From positions 992,001 to 1,056,000 of the forward strand of contig OY978097.1 in NCBI GenBank assembly GCA_963854735.1: a stretch of DNA of 64,000 nt, given 5' to 3'. This DNA is from Marvania coccoides (taxonomy: Eukaryota > Chlorophyta > Trebouxiophyceae > Chlorellales > Chlorellaceae). Of this stretch, positions 1-9,666 are shown piece by piece. The translations under genes and the position numbers were made by a program. The first letter of the stretch is position 1. Each line of letters opens with the position of its first letter. Under the pieces are notes generated by a model. It saw only the letters and a list, made by a program, of their open reading frames with translations. It was not told the DNA's origin and ran no database searches.

Positions 1-377
1 CCGTGCGTGGCGCCGTTTTGGCGGGGTGCTGCATCCTTTTCAGCCGAATTATCTCCAAAGACGCCGACCCTACGGCCAACCCACTGTGGCAGTTGGCCAC
101 GCAGATGGGGGCGCGGTGCGTGCGCGAAACGTGCGATGAGGTCACGCACGTGGTGGCTCGGGATCGCACGGACAAGACAAAGTGGGCTATGGCAGCTGGG
201 AAGCACACGGTAAACCCCGAATGGGTTTTGTGCTCTGCGTTTACTTGGGAGCGAGCGGAGGAGGAACGGTTCCCTATCGCGTCGCAAAAAAACGGCGCGG
301 CGCCGCCTCCAGTGGCCTCGGAGGCAGCGGACGCCGCAGCGGCGCTTCAAGCGGCAGGCGGCGGCGGCGCCGCCTGA
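1..377 (+). CDS. RNA polymerase II CTD phosphatase-like protein (FCP1/CPL type), C-terminal BRCT part, 5' end cut by window
   Basis: The frame opens at base 3 and runs to TGA at 375-377, giving 124 residues of a longer protein whose 5' part lies outside the window. The sequence reads as a BRCT domain: an LAGCCILFSR start strand, PLWQLATQMGA, a THVVARD strand and a final NPEWVLCSAFTWERAEEERF helix. This order, with the hydrophobic GCxxxFSR start and the THVV..TxKxxWA motif, is what FCP1/CPL-type CTD phosphatases carry after their catalytic FCPH domain, where BRCT binds the phosphorylated Pol II tail. The tail after residue ~95 is low-complexity Ala/Gly. The catalytic DxDxT part is not visible here, so the phosphatase assignment is inferred from the BRCT style; another BRCT protein remains possible. 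Confidence 0.7.
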   Translation, partial: VRGAVLAGCCILFSRIISKDADPTANPLWQLATQMGARCVRETCDEVTHVVARDRTDKTKWAMAAGKHTVNPEWVLCSAFTWERAEEERFPIASQKNGAAPPPVASEAADAAAALQAAGGGGAA

Positions 378-627
378 TTTATGATGGCTCACTTGATGAT
401 ATACATGAAATGAATGGGAAAATGTGTTTTACACACAATATACTGCAAAATGACGCCAATTATTGAAACCTGGTGGAAGGGGGAAAATCGTAGCTTGGAG
501 GGAAAAAGAAACAAAAAAAGAAATAAAATGGAAGGCGCTAAGAAATTATAAATAAAGGAAAAGAGGTAATAAAAAAACAGCAAGAATAAATGGTACACTC
601 GATGACATTCAATATAAACATGGCGAG

Positions 628-1619
628 CTAAGCATCAGACTCTCCCGCAGGCCCTACTTTAGCTCGTTTGCCAGCGGGCTCGGCGCCGGCAACTGAACCG
701 TCGGCATCAGCCGGCAGCAGCGTCGAAGGCGTGTGAGCCTCTCCTTGGAGGCGAGTCAACATTCCCAAGGCTGCTTTTGTGCGCCTGCAAGCAATATCCC
801 CGGTTTTAGAAGCGATGTCGATAAATTTAATATTCCATAAATGTATCGCGTACCTCAGCATTGCGGCCTTGCTGCCGTTGGTTGGTTCGTGTGTCTCATT
901 AGATTCATTCTCGAAAGCATCTCCGGAGGCGGTTGGCTTTCTCAGGCTGCTCACTTGCGCCTCCGACTCCCTCACCAGCCGGCTGATGGCCTCAGTGGAC
1001 ACAAACGGCTGGTGCAGAATACTCATCATGTAGGCCTGGCTAGGGGCACCTGCATCCGATGGGCCGCCTTTGTTAAGCAGCTTTTGATGTTTCTTCAAAA
1101 TCTTAGCCACGCCTGCGTAGTTCACAAGGCTCCAGTGCAGCAGCAGCACGAGCTCTCCGTGGAAGTCGACGAAAGAGCTGCGGAGGCTCTCTTCCGTGCC
1201 AGGAGCGAGAGAAGCACGTCTGTCCGACAGCGTCTGAAGTTGAATCACGGCTTCCTCTTCTCTCTCGATAAAATAAGCATTGATGCGCCGCAGATCATTC
1301 TGCAGCATGTCGATGAAATGCTTCTCTTCTTCATCCGCAGCGGCTTCGTTCCCTTCCGCTCGCTTCTCTGCAGCTGCTTTCAGCACTTTCTTCAAGCTCT
1401 GCAGGTATCACCAGCAACGATGATTATTCTTCGTAAACACTATATAAGTAGAAGACCCGTTTTCTTCTAAGGAGTTTCTCAAAAGATTTGCTTCAATGAT
1501 GAAAAGCAACGGGAAAAGAAAATTTCACCCACTTTGTACTGAAGGAAAAATCCCAGGGGCTCCTTTTCTTCCTCTCCATCTCCCTTTTCGAATTCGCTGA
1601 GCAGCTTGGAAAACTTCAT
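628..1619 (-). CDS. SPX-domain protein (inositol-pyrophosphate/phosphate sensor)
   Basis: Model: exons 1533-1619, 854-1398 and 628-784, joined on the minus strand to 262 residues. Exon 1 encodes MKFSKLLSEFEKG through FFLQYK and exon 2 resumes with SLKKVLK, reconstructing the start of an SPX domain (MKFxK...FLxYKxLKK). Further SPX signatures are the helix FIDMLQNDLRRINAYFIEREEE (seen at about residues 55-75), VNYAGVAKILKKHQK (the basic phosphate-binding helix) and the final HQPFVSTEAI. There is no RING, EXS or MFS domain afterwards, so it resembles the stand-alone SPX proteins that tune phosphate-starvation responses by binding inositol pyrophosphates. The 69-nt intron at 785-853 is a multiple of three and stop-free, so retention would add 23 residues. 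It is convergent with the CTD-phosphatase-like gene. Confidence 0.85.
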
Positions 1620-2034
1620 GAGAGAGCCAGCCTGCCCCAAAAGCCCAGCCTAAAGGTTGTCACTTCTGACGGCTTGGATTGATCGTGCTGTTTTTGTCCC
1701 AAAGGGACCAAGAGTCGGAGCTTTCCACCCCTTTTATATTGCGCGGAACAAAAAATAAATTGAAATGATTAATTAAACATTACTGGCGATAGTCGCAAGA
1801 TTCCTCTACTTTCGCAGGATTCCTAGTTTTTTTCTTAAAAAAAAACAAAATGCATGCTCTGCGTGCCATGGTCGAAGTCAAAACTAGACGACTTTTTTTT
1901 GAGGACCGCTTCCTGCTCTCTATGATTTCATTCATCTTGTTGTTTCCATTTCACTTTGTATTCATTGCCTTCCCGTGTGTCAAGTCTCTTGGGCCTCTTA
2001 AGCCCTAGGGCCCTAAGCCCTAAGCCCTACTCCG
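1620..2034. promoter_or_regulatory. Divergent intergenic region between SPX and Fanzor genes with telomere-like repeats
   Basis: No gene is visible in these 415 bases. The left half carries T- and A-runs and is AT-rich. The right end, directly before the Fanzor ATG, holds a degenerate telomere-like run at 1998-2030: two perfect CCCTAAG heptamers at 2011-2024, a variant CCCTACT at 2025, and an upstream inverted partner at 2003-2013 (CCCTAGGGCCC). The region probably contains both gene promoters and, if the Fanzor gene is mobile, its left boundary. I could not find a convincing terminal inverted repeat matching the other side of the gene. Confidence 0.5.
1998..2030. repeat. Degenerate CCCTAAG (telomere-like) repeats just upstream of the Fanzor start codon
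   Basis: The stretch reads TTAAGCCCTAGGG, then CCCTAAG twice and CCCTACT. On the minus strand this is a (CTTAGGG)-type repeat, close to plant/algal telomere units (TTTAGGG) but not identical. It also contains the palindrome TAGGGCCCTA (2005-2014). It could be an interstitial telomere-like insertion scar, a telo-box promoter element or a transposon end; sequence alone does not decide. Confidence 0.55.
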
Positions 2035-3185
2035 ATGGGGGACTCTGCAGAGGCTGGGGGGAGTGGCCACCCCCCCCCCGCGCGTCTCGCTGAGGAGGTG
2101 CCACCGCCAGAGCCGCCCGATACAGAACAAGAGCACGGGCACGGGCTGACCAAGAAAGAGAAGGACACGCACTGTCTGATCACGAGACAGACCGGGCCGA
2201 GCTGCTGGAGGAATCAAGAGGTGGCGGCCGAGCTCTTGCTCGCATCAGAGGTAGTCACACAGGTGAGCCGCGGTTTTGAGTAGAACTGAACATCTTTGAT
2301 TGATCTTTCACCCACGGCCACGCGCCAACGCCCTGCACGCTGCACGCTGCACGCTGCTAACCAATTCTTCTCCCCCCTCCCCTCCCCGCAGTCCCGCATC
2401 ATCGGGTGCGAGGTGTTGGTCTTCCACGTTCTTCGCTGCATCGAAGCCAGTGCCGCTGCCACTGCCAATGGCACCACCGTGGATCCCATCGACAAGCTGG
2501 AGGTCATCAACAGCAACACCATCCGCCGCGCCTTCATGGCGCCGCTCCACGGCCACGTCAAGACAGTCCCTGGCGTGCAGGACGACCCCGCCCTCCACCA
2601 CTCATTCAAGTTGTACAAGGAAATGGACGGAGCTGCTGCCGCCATCAAGTACTGCCATGACAGGCACGAGCCCTACATGACAGAGATGATGAACATGGTG
2701 GCCAGCGATTTCCACACCAACATCAAGACCCACCTGTCTAGGAACACGTGGCGGTACACTCTGAAGTGGCTAATGCTGAAGCTCGTCAAGAAGCGCGATG
2801 CAACCCAGGACTTCTTCTACCTCACGGAAACCCATGCGCGCGCAAGGTCTGCGGCGCATGCCATGCGGAAGGCCGCCTTCTCCGGGGACGGCCGCCTGGA
2901 GGTCGTCGTGGACAACTATTCGTCGCTGGCCCACACCCCCCAGAGGGAGCGCGAATGGATGGCCACCGTGGTGAACACCGTGCACACCGAGCTCAAAGCC
3001 AGCGGCCTGCGCCTCCCCTACACCTGGCTCCACAGCGACGAGGGCAAGTTTGACGACGAGGAGGCGCTCAAGGTCCTTCCCTGGCTGGCCAAAATGGCTG
3101 AAGACATGCGCAGCGACTTGGAACAGCCGCAGCATGCGCCTGGGCCTGAGTACGAGTATGATTCTGACGAGATGGAGGAGAGCGG

Positions 3186-3265
<80 letters not shown>

Positions 3266-4755
3266 CCACCTCCCGGGCCCAGCCCCGCAAATGGCGCGTG
3301 CGTGGCCGCTGTACCGTGGCGATTTTACCCATGCCCAGCACCAAGCGCATCCACGTCCCTGTCTGGGGAGACACCATGGCGAAGGTGGCGCATGCTGCGG
3401 CGGTGAGGATGGGCGGGGACGCAGGCGAGGCCTGGCGTCACAGTGTAGCCCCACCAGGCGTGATTACCACAACCCAGGAGTTCTGGACGCCGCTGCTCGA
3501 CCTGGGGCGCGTCCACACGTCCAAGCGGCTGGAGTTTGCCCGCTTCCTCCGCACCGACGGAAAGCACGTTGCCTTGAACTTCAAGCGGGAGCTCACAGAT
3601 GTGGAGCGCATAGCAGCAGCGGCCACCCGGGCCGTGAAGGAGGCCACAAAGAAGAATCCCAAGCTGTGGACGAGACTGGGGACGGCAAGCGCGACAGGGG
3701 CGGAAGACGCCATGGCCCAGGTGTTCAGTGGGGTGGGCGAGGACGCGGTTACAGCCATGGAGGGGTTCCGCACCCACCTGATTACCACCGCCAGAAGGAT
3801 GACGGGCTTGGGGCCTAGAGGTCTGCCGCCGCCCTATCAGGACCTGGAGTGGGTACCGGTGCTGCCGCCTGGTACCCGCGTCTGCGGCCTGGACCCCGGC
3901 CGCTTAAACATCATGACGGTGGCGGATTTTGACCTGTCCGCCGCCAACAATCGCAAAGCCCCCGCCACCGCCGCCCACGGCCCACCCGCCGCTGCTTCCC
4001 CCAAATTCCCGGCGCGTTCGTGGTCCGCCGGCGAATACTACCATGGCATGGGCTTCACCTGGGGGGCCCAGCAGTGGCAGAACAGCCTGCGCTCCGACCG
4101 CGGCAGGCCAACGCGGACGTACTTCGACCGCCTGCGCACCACCCCTCGCAGGGTGGGCACCCTGGCACACTTCACAACACACTTGAACGAGGCCCTGCGC
4201 ACCCGCCCCGCGGTGCGCCCCTTCACCATGCGGCCAGCGTGGGCCAGGAACGACTGGTACGTCAAGCGGCGCTCCAACAGCTTCCTGGACCAAATGGCGA
4301 ACGACGTGATGCGGGGCGAGAAGACCAGCCGCCGGGCCCCTGGCGAGCCTGTCCCCCGGCGCATGCCCACCGTGATCGCCCACGGCGCGGCCCTCCCTGG
4401 GCAGATCATCGGCACGGCTCCCGTGGGCAACCAGCGCCTCTACCACGCCCTGGCGCGGCGCAGGGGGGCCCACGAGCCGGTGTGCTTGGTGGTCCCCATT
4501 GACGAACATTGCAGCTCCCGCGACTGCTACGCCTGTTCAACCAAAATGAAACCCACTCCCTCCCCCGAGCACCGCAAGCGACAGTGTGATCACACTGCAT
4601 GCATTCGCTTCCAGCGCAATATCGACAGGGATGTGAACGCGGCGATCAACATCATGCTGTACCTGCTGTGCGAGCTACACAACTGGCCCCGCAGCGCATT
4701 GGTACGGCCTAGGCCTCCTCCTTCGCCGGGCGGCGGCGGTGGCGGCGGCGGATGA
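2035..4755 (+). CDS. Fanzor (eukaryotic TnpB-like RNA-guided DNA nuclease)
   Basis: Model: exon 1 2035-2262 and exon 2 2392-4755, separated by a 129-nt GT-AG intron with a CTAAC branch-like motif and pyrimidine-rich 3' end; 863 residues, uninterrupted. C-terminal RuvC/zinc-finger core: RuvC-I GLDPG with Asp577; the usual RuvC-II glutamate site is replaced by VIAHGAA (about 737-743), while a glutamate sits about 40 residues on in IDEHCSS (Glu781), the rearrangement known for Fanzor nucleases; zinc finger C788-x2-C791 and C808-x4-C813; RuvC-III RDVNAAINI with Asp823. The middle holds the EFARFLRTDGKHV-type motif typical of the family. A (GCT)25 tract encodes Ala342-367 and the tail is poly-Gly. 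An N-terminal KKEKD patch could help nuclear import. Unlike every neighbour it is not a conserved housekeeping gene, so it is probably a resident of a mobile element or a domesticated copy. Activity is inferred, not shown. Confidence 0.88.
2263..2391 (+). other. Spliceosomal intron inside the Fanzor gene
   Basis: GTGAGC donor at 2263 and CCCCGCAG acceptor ending at 2391. Exon 1 supplies exactly 76 codons and exon 2 continues in the same frame into SRIIGC. The intron contains an in-frame stop shortly after the donor, so it must be removed to join the N-terminus. Its presence argues against bacterial contamination. Confidence 0.75.
3187..3264 (+). repeat. (GCT)25 trinucleotide microsatellite encoding poly-alanine in the Fanzor ORF
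   Basis: Twenty-five uninterrupted GCT units (3187-3261) plus one GCC give 26 alanines between an acidic segment (DSDEMEES) and TTSRAQPRKWRVRGR. Codon purity suggests recent slippage expansion rather than selection on the amino-acid sequence. Confidence 0.95.
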
Positions 4756-4915
4756 GAATCGACGCGTAGAAAAGTAGCTCCAACCGCCCTGCGGTTGCAC
4801 AAGATGATTTCCACTCTCTGCACTCAATCAGATGACGAATGTCGAAGCAATGATTGAATCCTTGCTCTAGTTTCCTTCTTGTGCCCTGTTCTTTCAGGTG
4901 TTTTTACCTGATTTA
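4600..4915 (+). ncRNA. Candidate Fanzor guide RNA (fRNA/omegaRNA) region at the 3' end of the gene
   Basis: In characterised Fanzor and TnpB loci the guide scaffold overlaps the 3' end of the nuclease ORF and runs into the 3' flank. Here that zone contains a perfect 7-bp hairpin right after the stop codon (CAACCGC 4781-4787, loop CCT, GCGGTTG 4791-4797) and a second 6-bp hairpin (TCAGGT 4894-4899, loop GTTTTT, ACCTGA 4906-4911). Boundaries are a guess; no transcript evidence is available. The second hairpin could equally be part of a 3' UTR. Confidence 0.35.
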
Positions 4916-4979
4916 AATTAAAATATATCTTTCTTTAGTTCAGCCACAGGTTAAACATGTTACTATAGATTTGATTCCA

Positions 4980-4993
4980 CGAGCAGCTGCTCG
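4980..4993. repeat. 14-bp perfect palindrome between convergent Fanzor and FKBP genes
   Basis: CGAGCAGCTGCTCG is self-complementary without a spacer. It lies 36 nt beyond the FKBP stop codon on the minus strand and about 225 nt after the Fanzor stop, so it may belong to a 3' UTR, a dimeric factor site or an element end. Confidence 0.5.
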
Positions 4994-5028
4994 CCCCAAA
5001 AATTCTTCCTATCCGATTTAACTCAAAT

Positions 5029-5998
5029 TCACGCCGCATCTGGCCTCTCCAAGTTGGCCAGTTCCAGCTCAAATTTCAGCGTCTTCCCCGCCATCATGCT
5101 GTTGGCATCCAACTGCACGTTTTCATCGTCACACGCAACCACCACCGCCATGCCGCCATTAGAAAGCTCAACTACCTGGCCCACTTGAACGCCGCCTTGG
5201 CTGCAATGCTCCAGGGGGATAAGGATTGAGGCAATACTTGCAGGGAGAGAGGCAAATCAGAGATTTGAAATGAATTCACAAATAAATAAATAAATTAATT
5301 AACCCACTTTTTGTATCGTCCCTCCAGCCGCTCGATCTCTTGGTGACCCCTCGGCACCGTAAAGAGCAGCTCTTCCTGCCATGGCCCTCCCTCCACCTGG
5401 CAAGCAACGGCAACGCGTTTCGACATCAGTATATTTATATCTTTACAAAACCACTCGCAGCTCGCCCTCATTTTCAATAAAAATTACCTTGAGGCCCACA
5501 ATGTCTCCTATGCTGAGGCCGCGCACCGCCTCATCGAATGCTTCGAAGATGCGGTTGCCCACTATGTCGCCTGTGCCCACTTCAAAGGTGGTGGGCTCGT
5601 CGCTGGCACGGGTGCTCTCAAGCACCTCCCCATTCTCATTGATGCACGCCCAATGCAGGGTCACGATGTCGCCCTCCACCGCACGCATCGGACCGCTCGC
5701 TGTGTGGCCAAAGGAAACGCGCATTCGTGAGAGAATGAGAGGGGTAAACATTGTATGCGCACCGCTGCCGCCTCAAGAAGAGAAATGGTGGGAAATAATG
5801 CTCACCCTCCTGCTCTGCAGCGCTGGCGATGCACGCATCGCGTGTACGGCTGAGAATTGGTGCTGCAAATGGATGATGGCGAGGCCGGAGACTGGGGCGT
5901 GCGATTGATTTTTTCGCAGATGACATCGCACTGCATCTTCTAAGCTGCAGCGAGGCATCGCTCCTCGCAAGGCTGTAGGTTTGTTTAATTGCCGCCAT
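5029..5998 (-). CDS. FKBP-type (SlyD-like) peptidyl-prolyl isomerase with organellar transit peptide
   Basis: Model on the minus strand: exons 5806-5998, 5488-5699, 5308-5396 and 5029-5200 (221 residues). Residues 1 to about 65 are rich in Ser, Ala and Arg, lack acidic residues at the start and look like a chloroplast or mitochondrial transit peptide. The mature part starts VEGDIVTLHWACINENGEV and continues GDIVGNRIFEAFDEAVRGLSIGD, an FKBP fold split by an insert-in-flap segment (VPRGHQEIERLEGRYK... VELSNGGMAVVV... DANSMMAGKTLKFELEL), which is the SlyD arrangement. The last exon has two in-frame acceptors, after 5200 (TTGCAG) or after 5236 (GCAAG); the second would insert 12 residues. Role: prolyl isomerisation and chaperoning in an organelle, by family. 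Confidence 0.8.
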
Positions 5999-6186
5999 TT
6001 ATTTAAAATTTTAATGAATTAAATCAAGAATTAATTAATGATTATCCAGATTAAGCAGCCAGCGACGCCTCACATGCCTTGTGCGAGCTGTACTTCTTCT
6101 CGCATTATCTACTTTCTGATTCAGTAAGGTTCATTCCCAACTGATATTATCATTACTAAATTTATTAATACAATTATAGAGCGTAT

Positions 6187-9100
6187 TCATGCAAATTTGA
6201 GGTCTGTCGGCCACTTGGGGAAGGCCCTCTTGTACAAAGTCATGCACACGGCGTCCTGCTGGCTGATGGGCCCATCGAAGATGCACTTCATGGTGCCGTG
6301 GGTGCCCACCGGCTCCTTGATCCGTCCCCGCCGCCCCGACTTCGTCCACAGCTCCACAGGGCGGAACCACCGCACGTCTTCAGCGGCGTGGAACATCCAT
6401 CGCACGACAGCCTTGGACTTGTGGGCCCTGACCGGATATCCAGACAGCACAATGCGTTTCAAGATGACTCGGTCGGGGTTGCAGTCGCGCACGGCGCCCG
6501 TGGCAGCCAGCGCCACTCCTCCGCCCGGCCGAAGCTTGAACGCCAGGGTGGGCAGCGGTGGGTAGGAGATTGGGGCGAAGAAAGTGGCCATGGAGGGGCG
6601 TCCATCCATCAGAAACCGGTCCATCTTGTGCTTGTCCGCGCCGTGCTCGTCGCTGGAGAAGATGGGGCGGGCTGTGAACGAGCGCAGTCCCGTCACAAAC
6701 AGGAGCTCTTCCTTGTTGGCGATGGGGTCGGTGAACCCGGAGACCTTGCGCACGGATGCGTTGACCACCGACAGCTTGCACTCGTGCTGCAGCAGCCCCC
6801 AGGCAGCCAGCACTGGGGCAGCACCAGACTGCGACGCCCTCACCCGCTCCACAACCGCAAGAGCAGCTGCTGCGGGCACCGCGGCCGCATGCACAGACAC
6901 ATAGGTGCCTGCGGGCACGCCTACGCCCGGCGCAAGCACCCCTGAGACAGCCTCCTTGGCGCGTTTGTGCGCGCGCTTGAAGTTTTCAAATGCAAACACT
7001 CGCGCATAGTCTTGTGGTAGATCTTCGCGGGGGTCCCAGGGGGAGGTGCGGTAGCTCTTTAGCCCGCGGTACCGCGCAAACCGCTGCCTTGCGGGCACCC
7101 CCATGGGGGTCTCCACCTCGTCTGGGAACTGCACATCATCTCCTTCCGCATCTCGGCGAGCTCTTAGCCCCATAGCGCGCGCTTCTTCGTCCTCTTCCTC
7201 CTCGTCATAGTCCATGCCAACCTCGGTACCGGTTTCAGCGCGGTCCCAGGCGTCTCCGCCGTCCCCTTCGCCTACGTCAGGCTCCATCATGCCTCGAGCG
7301 TTGGCAGCATTGCCGTGAGGCTTGTCAGCCATGGGCACCGCGTCAGGCAGCGACTCTTCTTCATCGCCCTCCTCGTCTTCTCCGCCATCGTCCCCCTCGA
7401 AGTCTTCTCCATCAAGGATCCAGGCAGCCTGGTAGTCTGAAGTTCCTTTGGGGACCCGCCGCCGCGCCGCTGCCGCCGCCTCCTTGAGCTCTTCCTCCGT
7501 GGGCCACGTCTGTTCGTTGTCCAGCAGGTCGGGCTCGTTCTCACGCACCAGCGGCTCGCGGGCGTCGGGGTCACAGCGCGCCAAAACTGCAGTGGACGCC
7601 TCAGCGTCCATGGCAGCGGCGCCCTGCCCCCTGCTGCGCATCGCTGACGCGCCGTCGGGGTCGTTCGCGGGCGCGGGCTCAGGCTCGCCCTCAATCACCT
7701 CGATCTGGAAGTCTCCAGCGGTGGGCACGTGCAGTGCTTGAGCTGCTGTCAACGGGGTGCCTCGGACGAACCCACGCAGCACCAGCCGCCCCAGCGAAGG
7801 GTCTGCTGGGTCGGGCAAGAAGTCGGCGGACTGTGCCACTAGCTGCGGGCGCTGCCGCCGCCACATGGGCAGCGCGTGGGGGCTGTCAGCGAGGTGCCGC
7901 AGCACCTGCTTGAAATCAACGGCAGTGTCGGCGGAAAACACCTTGTAGTCCCCAGGAAGGTGCGCCAGAAAAGCCTCGGCGCCGCGCTTCTTGGCGGCGG
8001 AGCGTTCCTTGAGGGAGGGCTGGCTGGCGGTGGCGTTTTGTCGTGCGGGCGTCTGGACGAGCGCCATCAGCGATGGCACCCCCATGGCACGCAGCACGGT
8101 CAGCGCAGCAGCACCCTCAGCGTCGACGGCCACGGCGCGGGCGTCACCCGGCAGCACGCACAGCACAACTTCTGCCGCGCGCGCCAGCTCCACCGCAGCC
8201 AGCGGATCTGAACGGTGGGCAGTGGGCGGCGGCAAAAAGGTGAACTTGACCTTGCGACGGTCGGGCAGGCTCATGGTGAGGGGGACAAGAGGGTGGGCCT
8301 TAACGGGGGCGTCTTCAGCGTCCATCTCCATCGCAGGAGCAGCGCCGTTGGTGCCCTTGGCGTCTTCGGCTTCTTGTCGGTCTGAAAATGCAGCCATGAG
8401 GCCGTTCCACAGGGACTGGACGTCCACATCGTCGGATAGGGGGAGCACAGCCACGAGGCATGGCGGTCCCACAGCGCGACGGGCTTCTAGGAGCTCGGCG
8501 CGCTTGCGGTCACGCTGCTGCTTGGCAGCGTTGACTCGGTCGGCCTTGCCGTGCGCAGTGTGGGAAGACTTTATGCTGGTGCGGTGGGCGGAGTCTGCGA
8601 AAAGGGAAAGGGAGAAAGGAGATAAAATATGAGAGTGTGCACGAGGAAGAACAGTCTTCCAAAAAACCAGCGAAAATACAAAAAAAATAACAGTAGGAGG
8701 GGGTGTTGAGGTGCGGTCAGAGAGCTGGGTAATAATCATTTGCCTTGGCTCATGCGAAAGATGGTTATAAACATTTTTTTCTTCATTCCGGTCAACACCT
8801 CCCTCAAAACTCAAACTCAATGAATACAACGCAAAAAAATTGACGACCTCAGAAAGAATGCGTGTCAACAGGTGGCACGGTCTGCCTTCTGACAAACTGT
8901 GAAAATTTTGGTATACCTCACAGGTCGCTTCTTTATTCAGTAACTACAAAAGGCCGCTTACCCTTCTTATCACGGTGCTTCTCCCTGGCGCTCCTGCCGG
9001 CACGGCGGCCAGCCTTGTGCGGCTGCAGAAGGGCAAACAAAAAGGAGACGGGGTTTTGGTCAGTTCACACTTGCATACATAAGCTATAATCAATCGAATA

Positions 9101-9209
9101 TGGCGATGTTGAGCAGGAGAACACAGATGTGATGCATGCAACTCAAGCAAGAGTGGCGCAGGTGGTGAATTGAGCATACCTTGTTGCGCTGAGTGCCTGG
9201 CCCGACCAT
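6187..9209 (-). CDS. TSR1: Pre-rRNA-processing protein TSR1 homologue (40S subunit biogenesis)
   Basis: Model: exons 9180-9209, 8962-9022 and 6187-8594, 832 residues. The short first exons encode MVGPGTQRNK and PHKAGRRAGRSAREKHRDKK, matching the basic N-terminus of TSR1, which exon 3 continues with DSAHRTSIKSSHTAHGK. The middle carries an AARP2CN-like domain and a long acidic stretch (Glu/Asp-rich, about residues 430-540). The C-terminal RIBIOP_C region is recognisable from LQHECKLSVVNASV, the FVTGLRSFTARPIFSSDE segment and ADKHKMDRFLMDGRPSMATFFAPISYPP. TSR1 is a GTPase-like but inactive assembly factor that blocks premature translation-factor binding on pre-40S particles. The 367-nt intron at 8595-8961 is unusually long for this locus. 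The gene is divergent from the NPSN SNARE gene. Confidence 0.92.
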
Positions 9210-9666
9210 TTTTCAATATAAATCAAAGCATCAAATCATCTGGAGAGGCCAAAGGCCGCGCTGAAAGAATCAATGAGTGGCGGCGCTCGGTTACACTCTC
9301 AGGGCCTCGCCTCGTCTGGGCTACTTGGCCGTTTGGGAATGCATGAATTTGAAAACGTCGGAAGAACAAATTGCAAATGCCCCCGATGGAAAAAGCCGCT
9401 ATGAACGGAAAATTTGATGAAGAAAGACTTTGAACCGCGGGGCAAAACACCCTTGTGAGCCTGATCAGGCAATAAATTGAGCGTTTTCTGGATCGCGATC
9501 CCCTTTGAGCCAAGCCCGCGTGCGCCAGGCAGCCCTGCACACAGATCGGACAACGCGCTACACAAATTTGAACTAATCGACGCTCCCTGGTGCTTCTTTT
9601 TCCACTATTTTTTTTAAAAGAAACAGTTTTGGGGAAGGGCTTGCAAGCTAGGATACCGGCGATACC
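9210..9666. promoter_or_regulatory. Bidirectional promoter region TSR1/NPSN
   Basis: This 457-nt gap separates two divergent start codons and holds no conserved ORF. The open frames seen here are short and do not resemble any protein. No TATA box or repeat stands out; a T8-A4 run lies at about 9609-9620. Confidence 0.5.

Noticed and set aside
1998..2030. True telomere
   Set aside because: Only two perfect repeat units, flanked by genes on both sides.
2296..2391. ATT/ATG-independent extension of the Fanzor main frame upstream of 2392
   Set aside because: This stretch has no ATG start, is pyrimidine-rich and ends in a perfect CAG acceptor; joining to the upstream exon 2035-2262 is in phase.
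2035..4755. Bacterial IS607/IS605 TnpB contamination
   Set aside because: The gene carries a spliceosomal intron, matches the GC-rich exon/AT-rich flank pattern and is far longer than bacterial TnpB; no serine recombinase or Y1 transposase is next to it.
1620..5028. Terminal inverted repeats or target-site duplication of a transposon carrying the Fanzor gene
   Set aside because: Only an 8-base match (AAACTAGA, inverted) was seen between the two flanks, which is expected by chance.
5443..5751. FKBP starting at internal Met 5751
   Set aside because: The region 5700-5805 is an intron with good splice sites; joining gives a transit peptide from 5998.
8595..8895. Upstream extension of TSR1 within the main frame
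   Set aside because: It lies inside the 367-nt intron, is AT-rich and lacks the basic TSR1 N-terminus, which is supplied by exons 8962-9022 and 9180-9209.
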